From an uncultured Nioella sp. (GTDB lineage: Bacteria > Pseudomonadota > Alphaproteobacteria > Rhodobacterales > Rhodobacteraceae): a DNA stretch of 54,391 nucleotides. Position 1 is the stretch's first letter. The number at the start of each line of letters is the position of its first letter. Location: positions 1 to 54,391 of the forward strand of contig CANMJH010000005.1 in assembly GCA_947498125.1 (NCBI GenBank), written 5' to 3'. Shown here in pieces: positions 24,091 to 33,490 of this stretch. Made by a program: the position numbers and the translations under genes. The notes below the pieces were generated by a model, which saw only the letters and a program-made list of their open reading frames with translations, made no database searches and was not told where the DNA came from.

Positions 24091-26607
24091 TTAATCCTCA
24101 AGGCGCCCCAGAATTTCGGTCAGGCGAGCGGTGTAACGTTTGCTGATTGCTTCGGCTGAAAAAGAGCTTCGAACAAATTCGCGGGCCTTACGGGCCTTCT
24201 CTTGGCGCTGATCGGCATTATCGAAAACCGCGCGCATTTGTTCGGCAGCACTATCAACATCCGGTTCCGCCCATTTTTGCCCGTCACGAACGAAAATATA
24301 GTCGTTCTGATCCAGTAGAACCTCTTCATAATCGACCAGCCAGGTTGTCTCGGGCGAGCAAAAATCCATATTCCCAGAGTAGCCTGTGCACACAACCGGC
24401 ACACCCAGATTCATGGCCTCGATCATGCCAAAACCCCAACCTTCGGATTTATGCAGCGAGACATAACAATCGCTGCCTTTTTTCAGGGCAAGCAAATCAT
24501 CATAGGTCAGGGTCTTATCCAAGATGACGATCCGGTCATCCTCTTCCATAAGAGCATCAACCTCGGCCCAGATTTTTTGCTGTTCCGGGTCCGAAACCTT
24601 TTTCCGGTTCTGGGTTTTAATGATCAGCCGCACATCCGAGACGCCCTCAAAGGCCTGTTGGAAGGCGCGCAATGTGCCGACAGGGTTCTTGCGCTGCACG
24701 AAAGAGAAGCTGTCGAAAGCCACCAGAAAGATGAATTCCGAGCCATCAAAGCCAAACTGCTCGGTTACAAAGTCGCGGGCCTCATAAGGGTCAATCTCGG
24801 GAAGATCTTCAAAGCACATCCCGACATTTGTGACCGGGCAGGTGCTGTTGGGTTGGTAAATTTCGACGCCATATTCGGTCGAAACCCAGATTTCATCTAG
24901 CATGTTCATGCCAAGGTAATGACAGGCGGCCGGTGTATCGAGTTCCCAGAAGAAATAGCCGATATTATAGGCATCGCTGAACGCATCCGGTTCATAGGCA
25001 AAGACCAGTGGGATGGATTCTGCATTCAGGTGGATCAGGTTGACCTTGGCCCGCTTATAACCAGACAGTGCCCCCACCCTGCTGAACCCCTCCGGGGCGG
25101 GGTTATCCAACCCGAAATTCACGGAATTGACCGAAAAATCGGTCTCAGCCACCACAGAGGCCGACAGGCGTGTTGCCTGACCCAGGCCTGACGCCTTTTC
25201 GAAAGGCCCGATCAGCTGTAGGTCCACGACCTCTTGGGTGTTTGGCGCCGGCAAAAGCGCGGCCTCAAGACGGTGTCCTTCAGCGGTGAAGTTTGTGAAT
25301 CTGCGCGTGTCGAGGTCAAAACCTTTGAGGCGTAGAATTGCGCTAAGATCCCCCCGGGTCAAAGGCGGGATATCTTCCCCCAGCATGTCACGGAAAAAGG
25401 CGGAAAACGCCGCTTCGCCGGATCCCGATTGGGGGGCCAAAACTTGGTCGAGTGCTTCTTGTGGCAGATAGCGCAGATAGTCGGGGCGTTTGACCGCCAT
25501 AAGGACAATGGCCAGATAGAGCGTTTTGCGATCTTCCTCTCGGGTTAGATCAAGCTCGGTCAGAGCTGCTGTTTCGCTATGCAGACGCACCATGAACTGG
25601 CTGGGCGCATAGCGCATGTCTTCCCATTTGCTCGGAACTTCGGACAGAAGATCGACGTAGTCTTGAGGGATAAGGCAATCTTCACAATTCAAGGCTTTCG
25701 CCTGATTGATCGACCACCAATACACCGCCCAAATGACCCAGTCGGGGTTCTGGAAATCCATCGAGTGAAGGATCGGTGGAACCCCCATAAGAAAGCTCCA
25801 CGTGGCCCGGCTTAGGCTGGCGCGCTGGCCACCAATGACGACTCTTTCGTTGAGATGCTCGATCATTTCACGAGACATCGGCACGCGAAGGCCCGTTCTT
25901 AGCGGGCTATAGCCGGCCAGATACCATTGCAGGAAATGCGCAACTTCATCATGGTTTTCCAGCACGTCAAAAGACTGATCCAGTTTATAGCGGTAGCGGA
26001 CATATTCCCCATATGCCGTCATCCCTTCTGGCAAGTCTCCGCCATGGATAAAATCCTTGCGCGCAAAAAGGATATCATGCGCAGACAGGGCGGGCGGGGG
26101 CCCGCTGGAATATGTCTGTTCGATCTCGGTCAGGGCATCTTGTAAATCAGTGATATCCGTGAAGAGAAGCTGGCGCAGATCCTCTTGGGGTCTGGCGGTT
26201 TGATTGCGTGTGGTTGGTTTTTGCTGCGGCGCATCAAAGGATGCCGCGCCAAAATGATATTGCCCAATTTCGAAAATCGGCTGACCCAAAGTGCGCACGG
26301 CCACCTCGCCGCCGCTTGCCCGAATTGTACGCAGCAATGCCCCATCCAAAGGGATGTGGAACCCATGATGACCCGTTCCGATTCCGGCCTGCATCAGATC
26401 ATGGCGATAGATATGGGCCGTGCCTTGCGCAACCAGCCCATGCGCCGTGAAAACCCCGACCTTGAGATGTCCATCGGTTGGGGTGCGTGCGACAACCCAA
26501 CCTGCCAAGGCATCATCAATAAACCCATCCACATTTCCGCGAAATCCGCGGGTTTTTCCGGTCAGGCGCTTAAGGCGGGATCTCAGCCGATTAGGCAAGT
26601 TGGTCAT
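24091..26607 (-). CDS. Large GT4-type glycosyltransferase with N-terminal accessory domain
   Basis: This is an 838-residue protein. Residues about 18-95 hold a small domain with GFIDDALAGWVVARTP and HDLMQAGIGTGHHGFHIPL, a pattern I have seen attached to alphaproteobacterial glycosyltransferases but cannot name. The middle, about 150-450, is helical and unassigned. The C-terminal 390 residues are a GT-B glycosyltransferase group 1 domain. YVSLHKSEGWGFGMIEAMNLGVPVV is split around the donor-site E-x7-E motif near residue 750, and is followed by a FVRSSFSAEAISKRY helix. It should transfer a nucleotide-activated sugar in the cytoplasm. It overlaps gmd by 17 bases, and the manC and pmm genes are near, so GDP-mannose or a derivative is a plausible donor. 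Confidence 0.82.
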   Translation of the reverse strand: MTNLPNRLRSRLKRLTGKTRGFRGNVDGFIDDALAGWVVARTPTDGHLKVGVFTAHGLVAQGTAHIYRHDLMQAGIGTGHHGFHIPLDGALLRTIRASGGEVAVRTLGQPIFEIGQYHFGAASFDAPQQKPTTRNQTARPQEDLRQLLFTDITDLQDALTEIEQTYSSGPPPALSAHDILFARKDFIHGGDLPEGMTAYGEYVRYRYKLDQSFDVLENHDEVAHFLQWYLAGYSPLRTGLRVPMSREMIEHLNERVVIGGQRASLSRATWSFLMGVPPILHSMDFQNPDWVIWAVYWWSINQAKALNCEDCLIPQDYVDLLSEVPSKWEDMRYAPSQFMVRLHSETAALTELDLTREEDRKTLYLAIVLMAVKRPDYLRYLPQEALDQVLAPQSGSGEAAFSAFFRDMLGEDIPPLTRGDLSAILRLKGFDLDTRRFTNFTAEGHRLEAALLPAPNTQEVVDLQLIGPFEKASGLGQATRLSASVVAETDFSVNSVNFGLDNPAPEGFSRVGALSGYKRAKVNLIHLNAESIPLVFAYEPDAFSDAYNIGYFFWELDTPAACHYLGMNMLDEIWVSTEYGVEIYQPNSTCPVTNVGMCFEDLPEIDPYEARDFVTEQFGFDGSEFIFLVAFDSFSFVQRKNPVGTLRAFQQAFEGVSDVRLIIKTQNRKKVSDPEQQKIWAEVDALMEEDDRIVILDKTLTYDDLLALKKGSDCYVSLHKSEGWGFGMIEAMNLGVPVVCTGYSGNMDFCSPETTWLVDYEEVLLDQNDYIFVRDGQKWAEPDVDSAAEQMRAVFDNADQRQEKARKAREFVRSSFSAEAISKRYTARLTEILGRLED

Positions 26608-27604
26608 AATCAGACTTCGCCATCATTTCCGCCAATTGCCGCACATCGACCTTGGGCTCCCAACCCAGTTTTTCACGCGCCTTCGACGCATCGCCGATCA
26701 ACAATTCTACCTCTGCCGGGCGGTAGAATTTCGGATTGACCTTCATGACCAGCTTTCCGGTTTTTCTGTCGGTCGCGGTCTCGGCTTCGCCTTCTCCGGT
26801 CCAGACCAGATCCATGCCCATGGCTTCACCAGCATACGAGAAAAAATCACGGATCGTTGTCGTCACATTGGTCGACAAGACGTAATCATCCGCCTCGTCT
26901 TGTTGCAGCATGCGCCACATGCCTTCGACATAGTCGCCAGCAAAACCCCAATCGCGGCGGGCATCCATATTGCCCAGCTCGATGGGGTCTGTGCCACCAT
27001 GGGCCAGACGTGCCAGCCCAAGTGTAATTTTGCGGGTAACAAATTCTTTGCCGCGCAGCGGGCTTTCGTGATTGAACAAGATCCCAGACGAGGCATGCAT
27101 CTTGAAAGATTCACGATAATTCATCGTGATATAGTGACCATAGACCTTCGCCACCCCGTAAGGCGAGCGCGGGTAAAGGCGTGTGGTCTCGCGCTGTGGA
27201 ACCTCTTGTACCAGCCCAAACATCTCTGACGTTGAGGCCTGATAGAACCGGGTTTCGGGGCGCATGGTGCGTAGCGTGTCCAAAATACGAACCACTGCCA
27301 TGCCGTCGACATCAGATGTATAGACCGGCAAATCCCATGAAGCGCCAACAAAACTTTGGGCTGCGAGATTGTAAAACTCGTCCATCTCGACGTCCCGAAT
27401 GACGCGGAAGATGTTGTTCATTTCGGTCAGGTCAAATTCGTGCAGGTGGACGTCATTGGCAACGCCAAGCGCCTCGAGGCGCGGCAATTCAGGCTGTGAA
27501 ATACGCCGAACACCGCCGTGAACCTCATACCCTTTTTCGAGCAGCAACTTTGCGAGATAGGCGCCATCTTGCCCTGTAATTCCGGTAATAAATGCCTTTT
27601 TCAA
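26591..27604 (-). CDS. gmd: GDP-mannose 4,6-dehydratase
   Basis: This 337-residue protein matches Gmd throughout. It has ITGITGQDGAYLAKLL (NADP loop) at residues 5-20, the catalytic STSEMFG near 127, YGVAKVYGHYI near 150, NHESPLRG near 177, and the C-terminal FYRPAEVELLIGDASKA near 290. It makes GDP-4-keto-6-deoxy-D-mannose. No clear GDP-fucose synthase (WcaG) or Rmd follows it. The reductase step is therefore either encoded elsewhere or done by the unassigned epimerase/dehydratase family protein at 36351-37196. It lies in an operon with phosphomannomutase upstream and a glycosyltransferase overlapping by 17 bases downstream. Confidence 0.95.
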   Translation of the reverse strand: MKKAFITGITGQDGAYLAKLLLEKGYEVHGGVRRISQPELPRLEALGVANDVHLHEFDLTEMNNIFRVIRDVEMDEFYNLAAQSFVGASWDLPVYTSDVDGMAVVRILDTLRTMRPETRFYQASTSEMFGLVQEVPQRETTRLYPRSPYGVAKVYGHYITMNYRESFKMHASSGILFNHESPLRGKEFVTRKITLGLARLAHGGTDPIELGNMDARRDWGFAGDYVEGMWRMLQQDEADDYVLSTNVTTTIRDFFSYAGEAMGMDLVWTGEGEAETATDRKTGKLVMKVNPKFYRPAEVELLIGDASKAREKLGWEPKVDVRQLAEMMAKSDYDQLA

Positions 27605-27671
27605 CTTTAGGCCTTTCTTTAAAATCCGATTTTATTCCTGATAATCTACGGGTTCTCGGGATAGCAATGTC

Positions 27672-29063
27672 TTATTTCGGACCGTCCCCGATTTGGCCGA
27701 CTTCCCGGCGAAGCCTTGCCAAACCCGCCTCCAAAAGCGCTTCTGCGGCGTGATCCGAGCTTGCTTCTACATAGAGACGCAGCTCAGGCGCGTTTCCGGA
27801 TGGACGAATATGCACGATACGGCCCGATACGGTTTGCATGCGCACCCCATCCGTCAGGTCAATATCCGCCAGACGTTCGCCAAGGGCTTCTAGAAACGCG
27901 TCACAGGACTTTGTTAGCGTCTCGACCAAAGCCGCCGAGCGTTCTGTTGGCGTGTCCGTCAATCGCGCAGCGCGGGTGACACCGCCGGGTTCTACGGCAA
28001 CCCGTGCACTCAGCGGGCGGCCTTGCGCCTGCATCAAGGGCACAATGATTGGCAAAAAGCAGTCACGGGTCCAAAGGGGCGCAATCTCGGCTGCAGGCCC
28101 TTTGGCCGTGAACCCCAAAAGATAGCCACCATTGGCCTCATAACCAGCCACTTTGCCACCAGAGGCCTGCATGCCTGCAATAACGTAAGGCGAGCCGATC
28201 TGGGTGCGCACCACCTTTGTGAACCGCGCGCCCTGCTCGGCCCCAGAGTTGGACGACACCGGGGTCACAACGGTTTCGGCCCCCAGAGCCGCAGATGTTA
28301 TCTGTCCCAAAAGATCCCCGGGGATAACGGCCCCGGTTTCATCAGCCAATAGCGGCCGGTCCGCATCGCCATCAGTCGAGGCAATGGCATCTAGGTCATG
28401 CAGCTCGACCCATGTTTTGATTTGCGCCCGTGTCGCCGCATCAACGGCTTCGGTATCAACAGGGATAAAGGTTTCTGAGCGGGCGAGTTCGACAATCTTG
28501 GCCCCGAGCCCGGACAGTGTCTCGGCCAAAAGATCTCGTCCGACCGAGCTATGCGCATAAAGGCCGACCCTCAGACCGCTGAGCGCCTCCGGACCAAAGG
28601 CTGCAAGATACCGGGCTTTGAAAAGAGCGCCGGCAGCGGTATCAATACGCGACGTGCCCAGGCTTTGCGGCCCCTCATCGCTTTGTCCCAGATGCGCCAA
28701 AATTGCCGCTTCATCTGCTTTCGAGATCTCGCCCTCTGGTGTGTAGAATTTTAGCCCATTGCGGTCAGCCGGGATGTGGCTGCCGGTTACCATGATCGCG
28801 CCGCCGCCAGCCGCAAGCGACGCCAAAGCCAAGGCCGGCGTCGGCAGGGCCCCGCAATCGACAACATTCGCCCCGACCTTGATCGCCGCATCAGCAACCG
28901 CCGCCGCAATCTCGGGGGAGGAGGGACGCAAGTCCTGCCCAATGAACAAATCATCAATATCAGGAAACGCGCGCAGGAAAGCCGTTACATAATCCGCAAT
29001 CAATGACGGCGTCATCTCTACGACAAGGCCGCGCAAACCACTTGTGCCAAATTTGGGGGGCAA
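27672..29063 (-). CDS. Phosphomannomutase/phosphoglucomutase family
   Basis: This is a 463-residue alpha-D-phosphohexomutase. KFGTSGLRG is near the start, the phosphoserine loop MVTGSHIPADRNGLKF is near residues 94-110, the metal loop STDGDADRPL near 228-238, and the phosphate-binding HIRPSGNAPELRLYVEA near 422. It interconverts mannose 6-phosphate and mannose 1-phosphate, feeding ManC. SGNAPE replaces the more common SGTEP in the C-terminal phosphate loop, as in a subset of bacterial family members. Being next to gmd and manC favours mannose over glucose as substrate. The gene symbol manB is withheld because substrate cannot be proven from sequence. Confidence 0.9.
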   Translation of the reverse strand: MPPKFGTSGLRGLVVEMTPSLIADYVTAFLRAFPDIDDLFIGQDLRPSSPEIAAAVADAAIKVGANVVDCGALPTPALALASLAAGGGAIMVTGSHIPADRNGLKFYTPEGEISKADEAAILAHLGQSDEGPQSLGTSRIDTAAGALFKARYLAAFGPEALSGLRVGLYAHSSVGRDLLAETLSGLGAKIVELARSETFIPVDTEAVDAATRAQIKTWVELHDLDAIASTDGDADRPLLADETGAVIPGDLLGQITSAALGAETVVTPVSSNSGAEQGARFTKVVRTQIGSPYVIAGMQASGGKVAGYEANGGYLLGFTAKGPAAEIAPLWTRDCFLPIIVPLMQAQGRPLSARVAVEPGGVTRAARLTDTPTERSAALVETLTKSCDAFLEALGERLADIDLTDGVRMQTVSGRIVHIRPSGNAPELRLYVEASSDHAAEALLEAGLARLRREVGQIGDGPK

Positions 29064-29107
29064 ACTGATATCCTTTTTGTGTCTCTGCGAGGCCAGAACT
29101 CAGAGGT

Positions 29108-29764
29108 TCAATTGCTCATATTATGCAGATGGTGAGCGATCGCAGCATCGAGATCCTCATAATAAATTGCCTGCCCATGTTCGAGCACAATCCCAACATC
29201 GCAAAGCTCCCGGATCTGGAGCATATTATGGCTGACAACAAAGGCGCCGGAATTGTCCATGCGTTCGTGAAAAAGCGCGGCGCTCTTGGACCGAAAGGCC
29301 GCATCGCCAACCGATGTCACCTCATCAACCAGATAGGTGTCGAAGGGCACACCCATCGACACCCCAAAAGACAAACGCGAGCGCATGCCAGATGAATAGC
29401 TGCGAATGGGCATGTGGAAACTTGGGCCAAGCTCGGCGAAATCTTCCACAAAATCCGAGAGTTCTTCCGTGTCCACCCCGTAGATTCGGGCAATAAACCG
29501 GGTGTTTTGCGCGCCGGTTAAGTCAGGATGGAACGATCCGGCAAAACCGACAGGCCAGGAAATTGTGCCATTTGAAAGGATCTCGCCGGATGTCGCATCC
29601 ATCGTCCCGGCAACCATTTTAAGCAAGGTTGATTTGCCAGCCCCGTTTCGGCCCAAAAGCGCGACCGAGGTCTTTGAGGGCAGCACAATGTTAAGATCAT
29701 CGATCACAACTTTACGCTGCCCGCGGAAGGTGAATTCTTTCCTGAGATTACGAAACGCTATCAT
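29108..29764 (-). CDS. kpsT: KpsT-like polysaccharide ABC-transporter ATPase
   Basis: This 218-residue protein has KpsT length. Walker A is LLGRNGAGKSTLLK near residues 36-49, the signature is YSSGMRSRLSFGVSM near 120, Walker B is TYLVDEVTSVGD near 140, and the switch His is in VVSHN near 175. Families of this size without a C-terminal carbohydrate-binding extension export capsule rather than O-antigen. With the KpsM-like permease at 31151 and the KpsE-like protein directly upstream, it forms an inner-membrane exporter for group 2/3-type capsular polysaccharide. It is separated from kpsE by 16 bases and is followed by the phosphomannomutase gene. Confidence 0.93.
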   Translation of the reverse strand: MIAFRNLRKEFTFRGQRKVVIDDLNIVLPSKTSVALLGRNGAGKSTLLKMVAGTMDATSGEILSNGTISWPVGFAGSFHPDLTGAQNTRFIARIYGVDTEELSDFVEDFAELGPSFHMPIRSYSSGMRSRLSFGVSMGVPFDTYLVDEVTSVGDAAFRSKSAALFHERMDNSGAFVVSHNMLQIRELCDVGIVLEHGQAIYYEDLDAAIAHHLHNMSN

Positions 29765-29780
29765 ATGCTATCCATATCCG

Positions 29781-31046
29781 TCAGCGCCGATCCCTAAGGC
29801 TGTAGGCCAAGAGCACGACCACAGTCCAGATCAGGAAGGCAAAGAGACAGATAAGCACCAAAAGCATTGGCCGGTCGGGAAATTGCGACCGTTCTGCCAA
29901 GGTGGGGCGCACATGCGCGGCCAGGTAGCGGCTTTGGCGGCGGGCCTCATTCCGAGATGTATCATAGGAGGCCAATGCCGCCGTATAGGCTTGCTCGGCG
30001 AATTCCTGATCGACAAGCAACCGTTCATATTGACCAACCAGATCAGCAATTGCGAAATCCCCCGCGCCGCTTGTCCCCAGCACCGCACGTTCCGCCGCGA
30101 TCCTATCCTCGATCACAGACACCCGGCGTTCGGCTTGTGTAATGCGGGGATCGTTTTCACGGGTGGTATCGCGCAAAATATCCAACTCGATCAGGGCTTC
30201 GGCCAATTGCGCCTGAAGGGTCGCAACCAGACCCATCTGGCCTTGTGTATCTGCGGTCGGATCCACGGTCTGGTTGGCATTACGCCATTCGGCCAGCGCC
30301 ACGCGTGCCTCGGCCAGACGAACCTGCGCTTGCTCCAACTCGTCGCGCGCATAGCTGATCGAATCTTCGCGTGCGATGGCCGACAAGGCGTTAATCATCT
30401 CACTGCTTTTTTCGAAAATCAGTTCCCCAATTTGCTGCGCATCAGCAGGATCAAATGCCAGAACCCGCAAATCGATCAACCCGGTGCCGCTGTCATAATA
30501 GATTTGAACCATCCGGCCCCAATGCTCGACAAGATCTTCGATGGTGCCGGGCGCGTCATACGCGAAGATTGGGTCGATATCGGGATCGGCTTGTGACCAG
30601 ATGCCCCGTAGATCCAATTGGGCATCAACCGCCGCAACAAGTTCCTGGCTCTGAAGAAATTCATATAAGATATCGGTATCCGACGAGCTGGAGCCAGAGA
30701 GGTTGCTGATCCCGCCCAAAAGCTCAATCGCAGAGCTGGCCTCTTCGGTTCGCACCGAGAACCCGACAAAGGATGCATATTGATCAACCGCGCGGGTCCA
30801 TAAATACCAAGCCGCTAAACCCGTTGGCAAAGCCACCATGAAACAAAAGGAAAACAGGATCATCCAATGGCGACGTTTCGGCCGCGCCGGTGACGCCACC
30901 GGTTTATGTGTTACCTGTGCTGGCGCTGCCGGAGGGGGAGCTTTTTGTTGTGGAGGCGGTGCCGTAGCACCTTGTGTATCATCCGCCACTGGCTGGGCGG
31001 TCGATTGGCGCCTGGCGGCGGGCCGAGGATTGGGAGGGGTCGCCAC
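29781..31046 (-). CDS. kpsE: KpsE-like capsule export inner-membrane/periplasmic protein
   Basis: This is a 421-residue protein. A proline-rich cytoplasmic N-terminus of about 55 residues precedes a first membrane helix (about 62-84). A long periplasmic part with coiled-coil stretches covers about 215-340, including DELEQAQVRLAEARVALAEW. The second membrane helix is at about 396-415. This two-helix design is that of KpsE/WcbD/BexC polysaccharide co-polymerase proteins that bridge the KpsMT exporter to the outer-membrane channel. The proline/alanine-rich N-terminal extension is longer than in E. coli KpsE. It is the first gene of the minus-strand operon running to 19985 and is divergent from the kpsM-like gene. 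Confidence 0.88.
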   Translation of the reverse strand: MATPPNPRPAARRQSTAQPVADDTQGATAPPPQQKAPPPAAPAQVTHKPVASPARPKRRHWMILFSFCFMVALPTGLAAWYLWTRAVDQYASFVGFSVRTEEASSAIELLGGISNLSGSSSSDTDILYEFLQSQELVAAVDAQLDLRGIWSQADPDIDPIFAYDAPGTIEDLVEHWGRMVQIYYDSGTGLIDLRVLAFDPADAQQIGELIFEKSSEMINALSAIAREDSISYARDELEQAQVRLAEARVALAEWRNANQTVDPTADTQGQMGLVATLQAQLAEALIELDILRDTTRENDPRITQAERRVSVIEDRIAAERAVLGTSGAGDFAIADLVGQYERLLVDQEFAEQAYTAALASYDTSRNEARRQSRYLAAHVRPTLAERSQFPDRPMLLVLICLFAFLIWTVVVLLAYSLRDRR

Positions 31047-31150
31047 GTTTCAAATCACCTTACATTCAAAAATAGAGACAGATTGTATCTCATTCGTCCC
31101 TGCTACATAAAGGTCGAGCCTTTTTCCAGCTTTCCCGTTCAGAGTTTTCA
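31047..31150. promoter_or_regulatory. Divergent promoter region between kpsE- and kpsM-like genes
   Basis: Only 104 AT-richer bases separate the two divergent starts, so both capsule-export transcripts must begin here. Neither promoter's hexamers are clear enough to call. A shared control point for the exporter subunits is likely from the layout. Confidence 0.5.
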
Positions 31151-31972
31151 ATGACACCTTCTCAAGAGCCCCTTGCCGTTGAATTGCTCAGGCCCGTAAA
31201 ATCGCAGCGACGCCTGCCAACCGTGCGTGCTATTGCAGCCTTGATGCTCCGCGAAATGAGCACAACTTATGGGCGCTCGCCTGGGGGCTATCTTTGGACC
31301 GTCTTGGAACCTGCTGCCGGGATCGCTGTGTTGACAGCTATCTTTTCGCTTGGGTTCCGCAACCCCCCAATTGGGACTAATTTTGCAATTTTCTATGCCA
31401 CGGGCATGGTCCCCTTCATGTGCTATGGCGGTATTAACATCAAAATTGCCCAATCCATCAATTTCTCACGGCAACTTCTGTCTTATCCAAGCGTCACCTA
31501 TGTTGATGCCTTGTTGGGGCGGCTGATTTTGAACACTCTGACACAACTTTTGGTCGGATATATCGTCTTTTCCGGTATCCTGCTGATGTTTGAGACTCGG
31601 ACCACGCTTGAGTTGGATCGCATCATCCTATCATATGCTATGGCGATCAGCCTAGGTTTGGGGATCGGTGTCTTGAACTCTGTCCTGACGTCGTTTTTTC
31701 CACTGTGGCAACAGATCTGGAGTATCCTGACGCGCCCTCTCTTTATTATCTCCTGTATCTTTTTTCTCTTTGATACCGTTCCGGAACCCTATCGATCCTA
31801 CCTGTGGTATAATCCACTTGTGCATGTCATCGGCATTATGCGTAGTGCGTTTTACACCAGCTATGATGCTACCTATGCTTCACCACTCTATGTGTTTGGG
31901 ATCAGTCTTGTAACACTTGTTCTCGGTCTGGTTTTCCTGCGGCGCTATCACCGCGATATTATCAATTTTTAA
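31151..31972 (+). CDS. kpsM: KpsM-like polysaccharide ABC-transporter permease
   Basis: This 273-residue protein belongs to the ABC-2 type permease family. The N-terminal amphipathic part contains LMLREMSTTYGRSPGGYLW, the typical entry motif of KpsM/Wzm permeases. Six hydrophobic segments follow between about residues 50 and 262, and the protein ends with the basic RRYHRDIINF. With KpsT it would flip or export a lipid-linked capsule chain across the inner membrane. It is divergent from kpsE and followed 29 bases later by an Stf0-like sulfotransferase gene. Confidence 0.93.
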   Translation: MTPSQEPLAVELLRPVKSQRRLPTVRAIAALMLREMSTTYGRSPGGYLWTVLEPAAGIAVLTAIFSLGFRNPPIGTNFAIFYATGMVPFMCYGGINIKIAQSINFSRQLLSYPSVTYVDALLGRLILNTLTQLLVGYIVFSGILLMFETRTTLELDRIILSYAMAISLGLGIGVLNSVLTSFFPLWQQIWSILTRPLFIISCIFFLFDTVPEPYRSYLWYNPLVHVIGIMRSAFYTSYDATYASPLYVFGISLVTLVLGLVFLRRYHRDIINF

Positions 31973-32001
31973 TCACTGATCCGGTGAGAGTACGACGCCT
32001 C

Positions 32002-32748
32002 ATGATTTTTGAAACCATTGCCAACAAATGTTCGCATGAAAAAGTCCTGTCCAAATATTTCAAAGCAGGATGTTACCACGACGGAACAGTTGAATTTGCG
32101 TCCCCTTTGCTGCTGATTGGCTTCACCAATCGCTGCGGCTCGAACCTTTTGGGCGGGTATATGCGTGCATTGGACGGGATTGGCGGGTTTCAGGAACAAC
32201 TGAACCATGATGCGGTCAAAAACCTGTCTTCAAAGCAAGGTCTGCGCACCTTTCCCGACTACATCCGTCATGTTTCAAAAGGCGCGCGGCAATATGGCTT
32301 CAAGGCCAGCGTTGAGCAGGTGGGTATGCTCTATCGTTTCGGGATAGCCCGCATGTATCCATCCGTGCGTGTGCTGCATGTCGTGCGCAACAATACTTTG
32401 GCGCAGGCCGTCTCTTTTTCGATTGCGGATCAAACCAAGCAATGGACAATCCGGCAAAAGAAGGTCGCGGATGCGCGCTATGATCGCAAAGATATCAGCC
32501 GGCGTCTGGACTGGATCAGCTCTCAAAATCAGGCTATGCGCCTTGCCGCGCAGGTCTTCAATTTTTCATATGAAACCATCACATATGAAGACCTCGTGGC
32601 CAATCCTCAGCAAGCGATCACGAAGGCGGGCGCCTTTTTTGGGGCCCCCCCGCCTGCCACGGTGCCCGTCCCTGCCCTCACGCGTCAGGCTGACGAGATC
32701 AACGACGCTTTTATTGGGCGGTATCTGGCCGATATCTGGCGCCGCTAG
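32002..32748 (+). CDS. Stf0-like sulfotransferase
   Basis: This is a 248-residue protein from the ATG at 32002; a GTG at 31984 is also in frame. LLLIGFTNRCGSNLLGGYM near residues 30-48 is a modified 5'-phosphosulfate loop with the R-x-GSxxL form used by mycobacterial Stf0 trehalose sulfotransferases. VVRNNTLAQAVSFSIADQTKQW near 120-142 is the matching Stf0 block, where the RRDK-type pair reads RNNT here. The C-terminal ITYEDLVANPQQAITK is also typical of sulfotransferases. It would transfer sulfate from PAPS to a sugar hydroxyl. It lies directly after the exporter permease gene, suggesting that the exported glycan is its target. It converges with the acetyltransferase gene with a 10-base gap. 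Confidence 0.78.
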   Translation: MIFETIANKCSHEKVLSKYFKAGCYHDGTVEFASPLLLIGFTNRCGSNLLGGYMRALDGIGGFQEQLNHDAVKNLSSKQGLRTFPDYIRHVSKGARQYGFKASVEQVGMLYRFGIARMYPSVRVLHVVRNNTLAQAVSFSIADQTKQWTIRQKKVADARYDRKDISRRLDWISSQNQAMRLAAQVFNFSYETITYEDLVANPQQAITKAGAFFGAPPPATVPVPALTRQADEINDAFIGRYLADIWRR

Positions 32749-32758
32749 GCGACCGGAG

Positions 32759-33490
32759 TCAGGCAAAATCATCCGCGACAGACACGATAGACGGCTCAAA
32801 CTCAGGCTCGTCCTTCAACTCGCGCACCCCTTGCAAGAAAGCCTGAGGGTTAGACGGGTCAAGGTGATCAAGCTGCCAAGGGGCATAACGCCACCATTTC
32901 AGGCTGAGCATCGGGGTGATTAAACCCGGCGCCAAACGCCATTTCTTGATCACTGCCGGATTGCCCGCCACAACCGCATAGGGCGGGACATCTTTCGAAA
33001 CCACCGCATGCGCGGCAACCACCGCACCATTCCCGATAGACACCCCGGCCCCGATATAGGCGCCATGACCAATCCAGACATCATGGCCGATGGTCGTGAT
33101 TTTGGCCTTGGTGGCGGGGCCGTCATAGTCGAATTTATATTTGTGGTAGCCCGCGGCGCCCTCAAACCCCGTATCCAGATCAAAAAGCTTATCGCCCAAA
33201 TAAAAGGCAGGGCTGGTGGAAACCCAGCTTGTCGGGTGGTTTTGCCGCCCGATCTGCACCTCTTCCCCGAATGAGCAATAACGCCCGATCCGGGCGGCAA
33301 AACAATATCCTGAAACCTGATAAGAGAACGCGCCCAAATGCAGCGAATGCGCATATTTGGTCCATTTCAGGCTGGCCGGAGCCTCGATTCGGGTGGCGCG
33401 CGGCAAGGTAACCACGCGTTCGCCATTGCGATTTAACACCTCGACGCCCGCGGCACGAAGCTTGGCATTTGGAATGGAAACGGGGGTCAC
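32759..33490 (-). CDS. Hexapeptide-repeat O-acetyltransferase (CatB/Vat-like)
   Basis: This 243-residue protein has a left-handed beta-helix core. The hexapeptide run [20 protein letters not shown] continues with [26 protein letters not shown], and the insertion with the probable catalytic histidine is [14 protein letters not shown] near residue 80. Such enzymes move an acetyl group from acetyl-CoA to a sugar hydroxyl or amine. The start overlaps the stop of the glycosyltransferase upstream by four bases (ATGA). The substrate is unknown; acetylation of the polysaccharide or its precursor is the contextual inference. Confidence 0.85.
   Translation of the reverse strand: MTPVSIPNAKLRAAGVEVLNRNGERVVTLPRATRIEAPASLKWTKYAHSLHLGAFSYQVSGYCFAARIGRYCSFGEEVQIGRQNHPTSWVSTSPAFYLGDKLFDLDTGFEGAAGYHKYKFDYDGPATKAKITTIGHDVWIGHGAYIGAGVSIGNGAVVAAHAVVSKDVPPYAVVAGNPAVIKKWRLAPGLITPMLSLKWWRYAPWQLDHLDPSNPQAFLQGVRELKDEPEFEPSIVSVADDFA

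Noticed and set aside
29502-30596. Plus-strand 364-codon frame opposite kpsT/kpsE
   Set aside because: It covers two genes of clear function on the other strand and has no recognisable domain.
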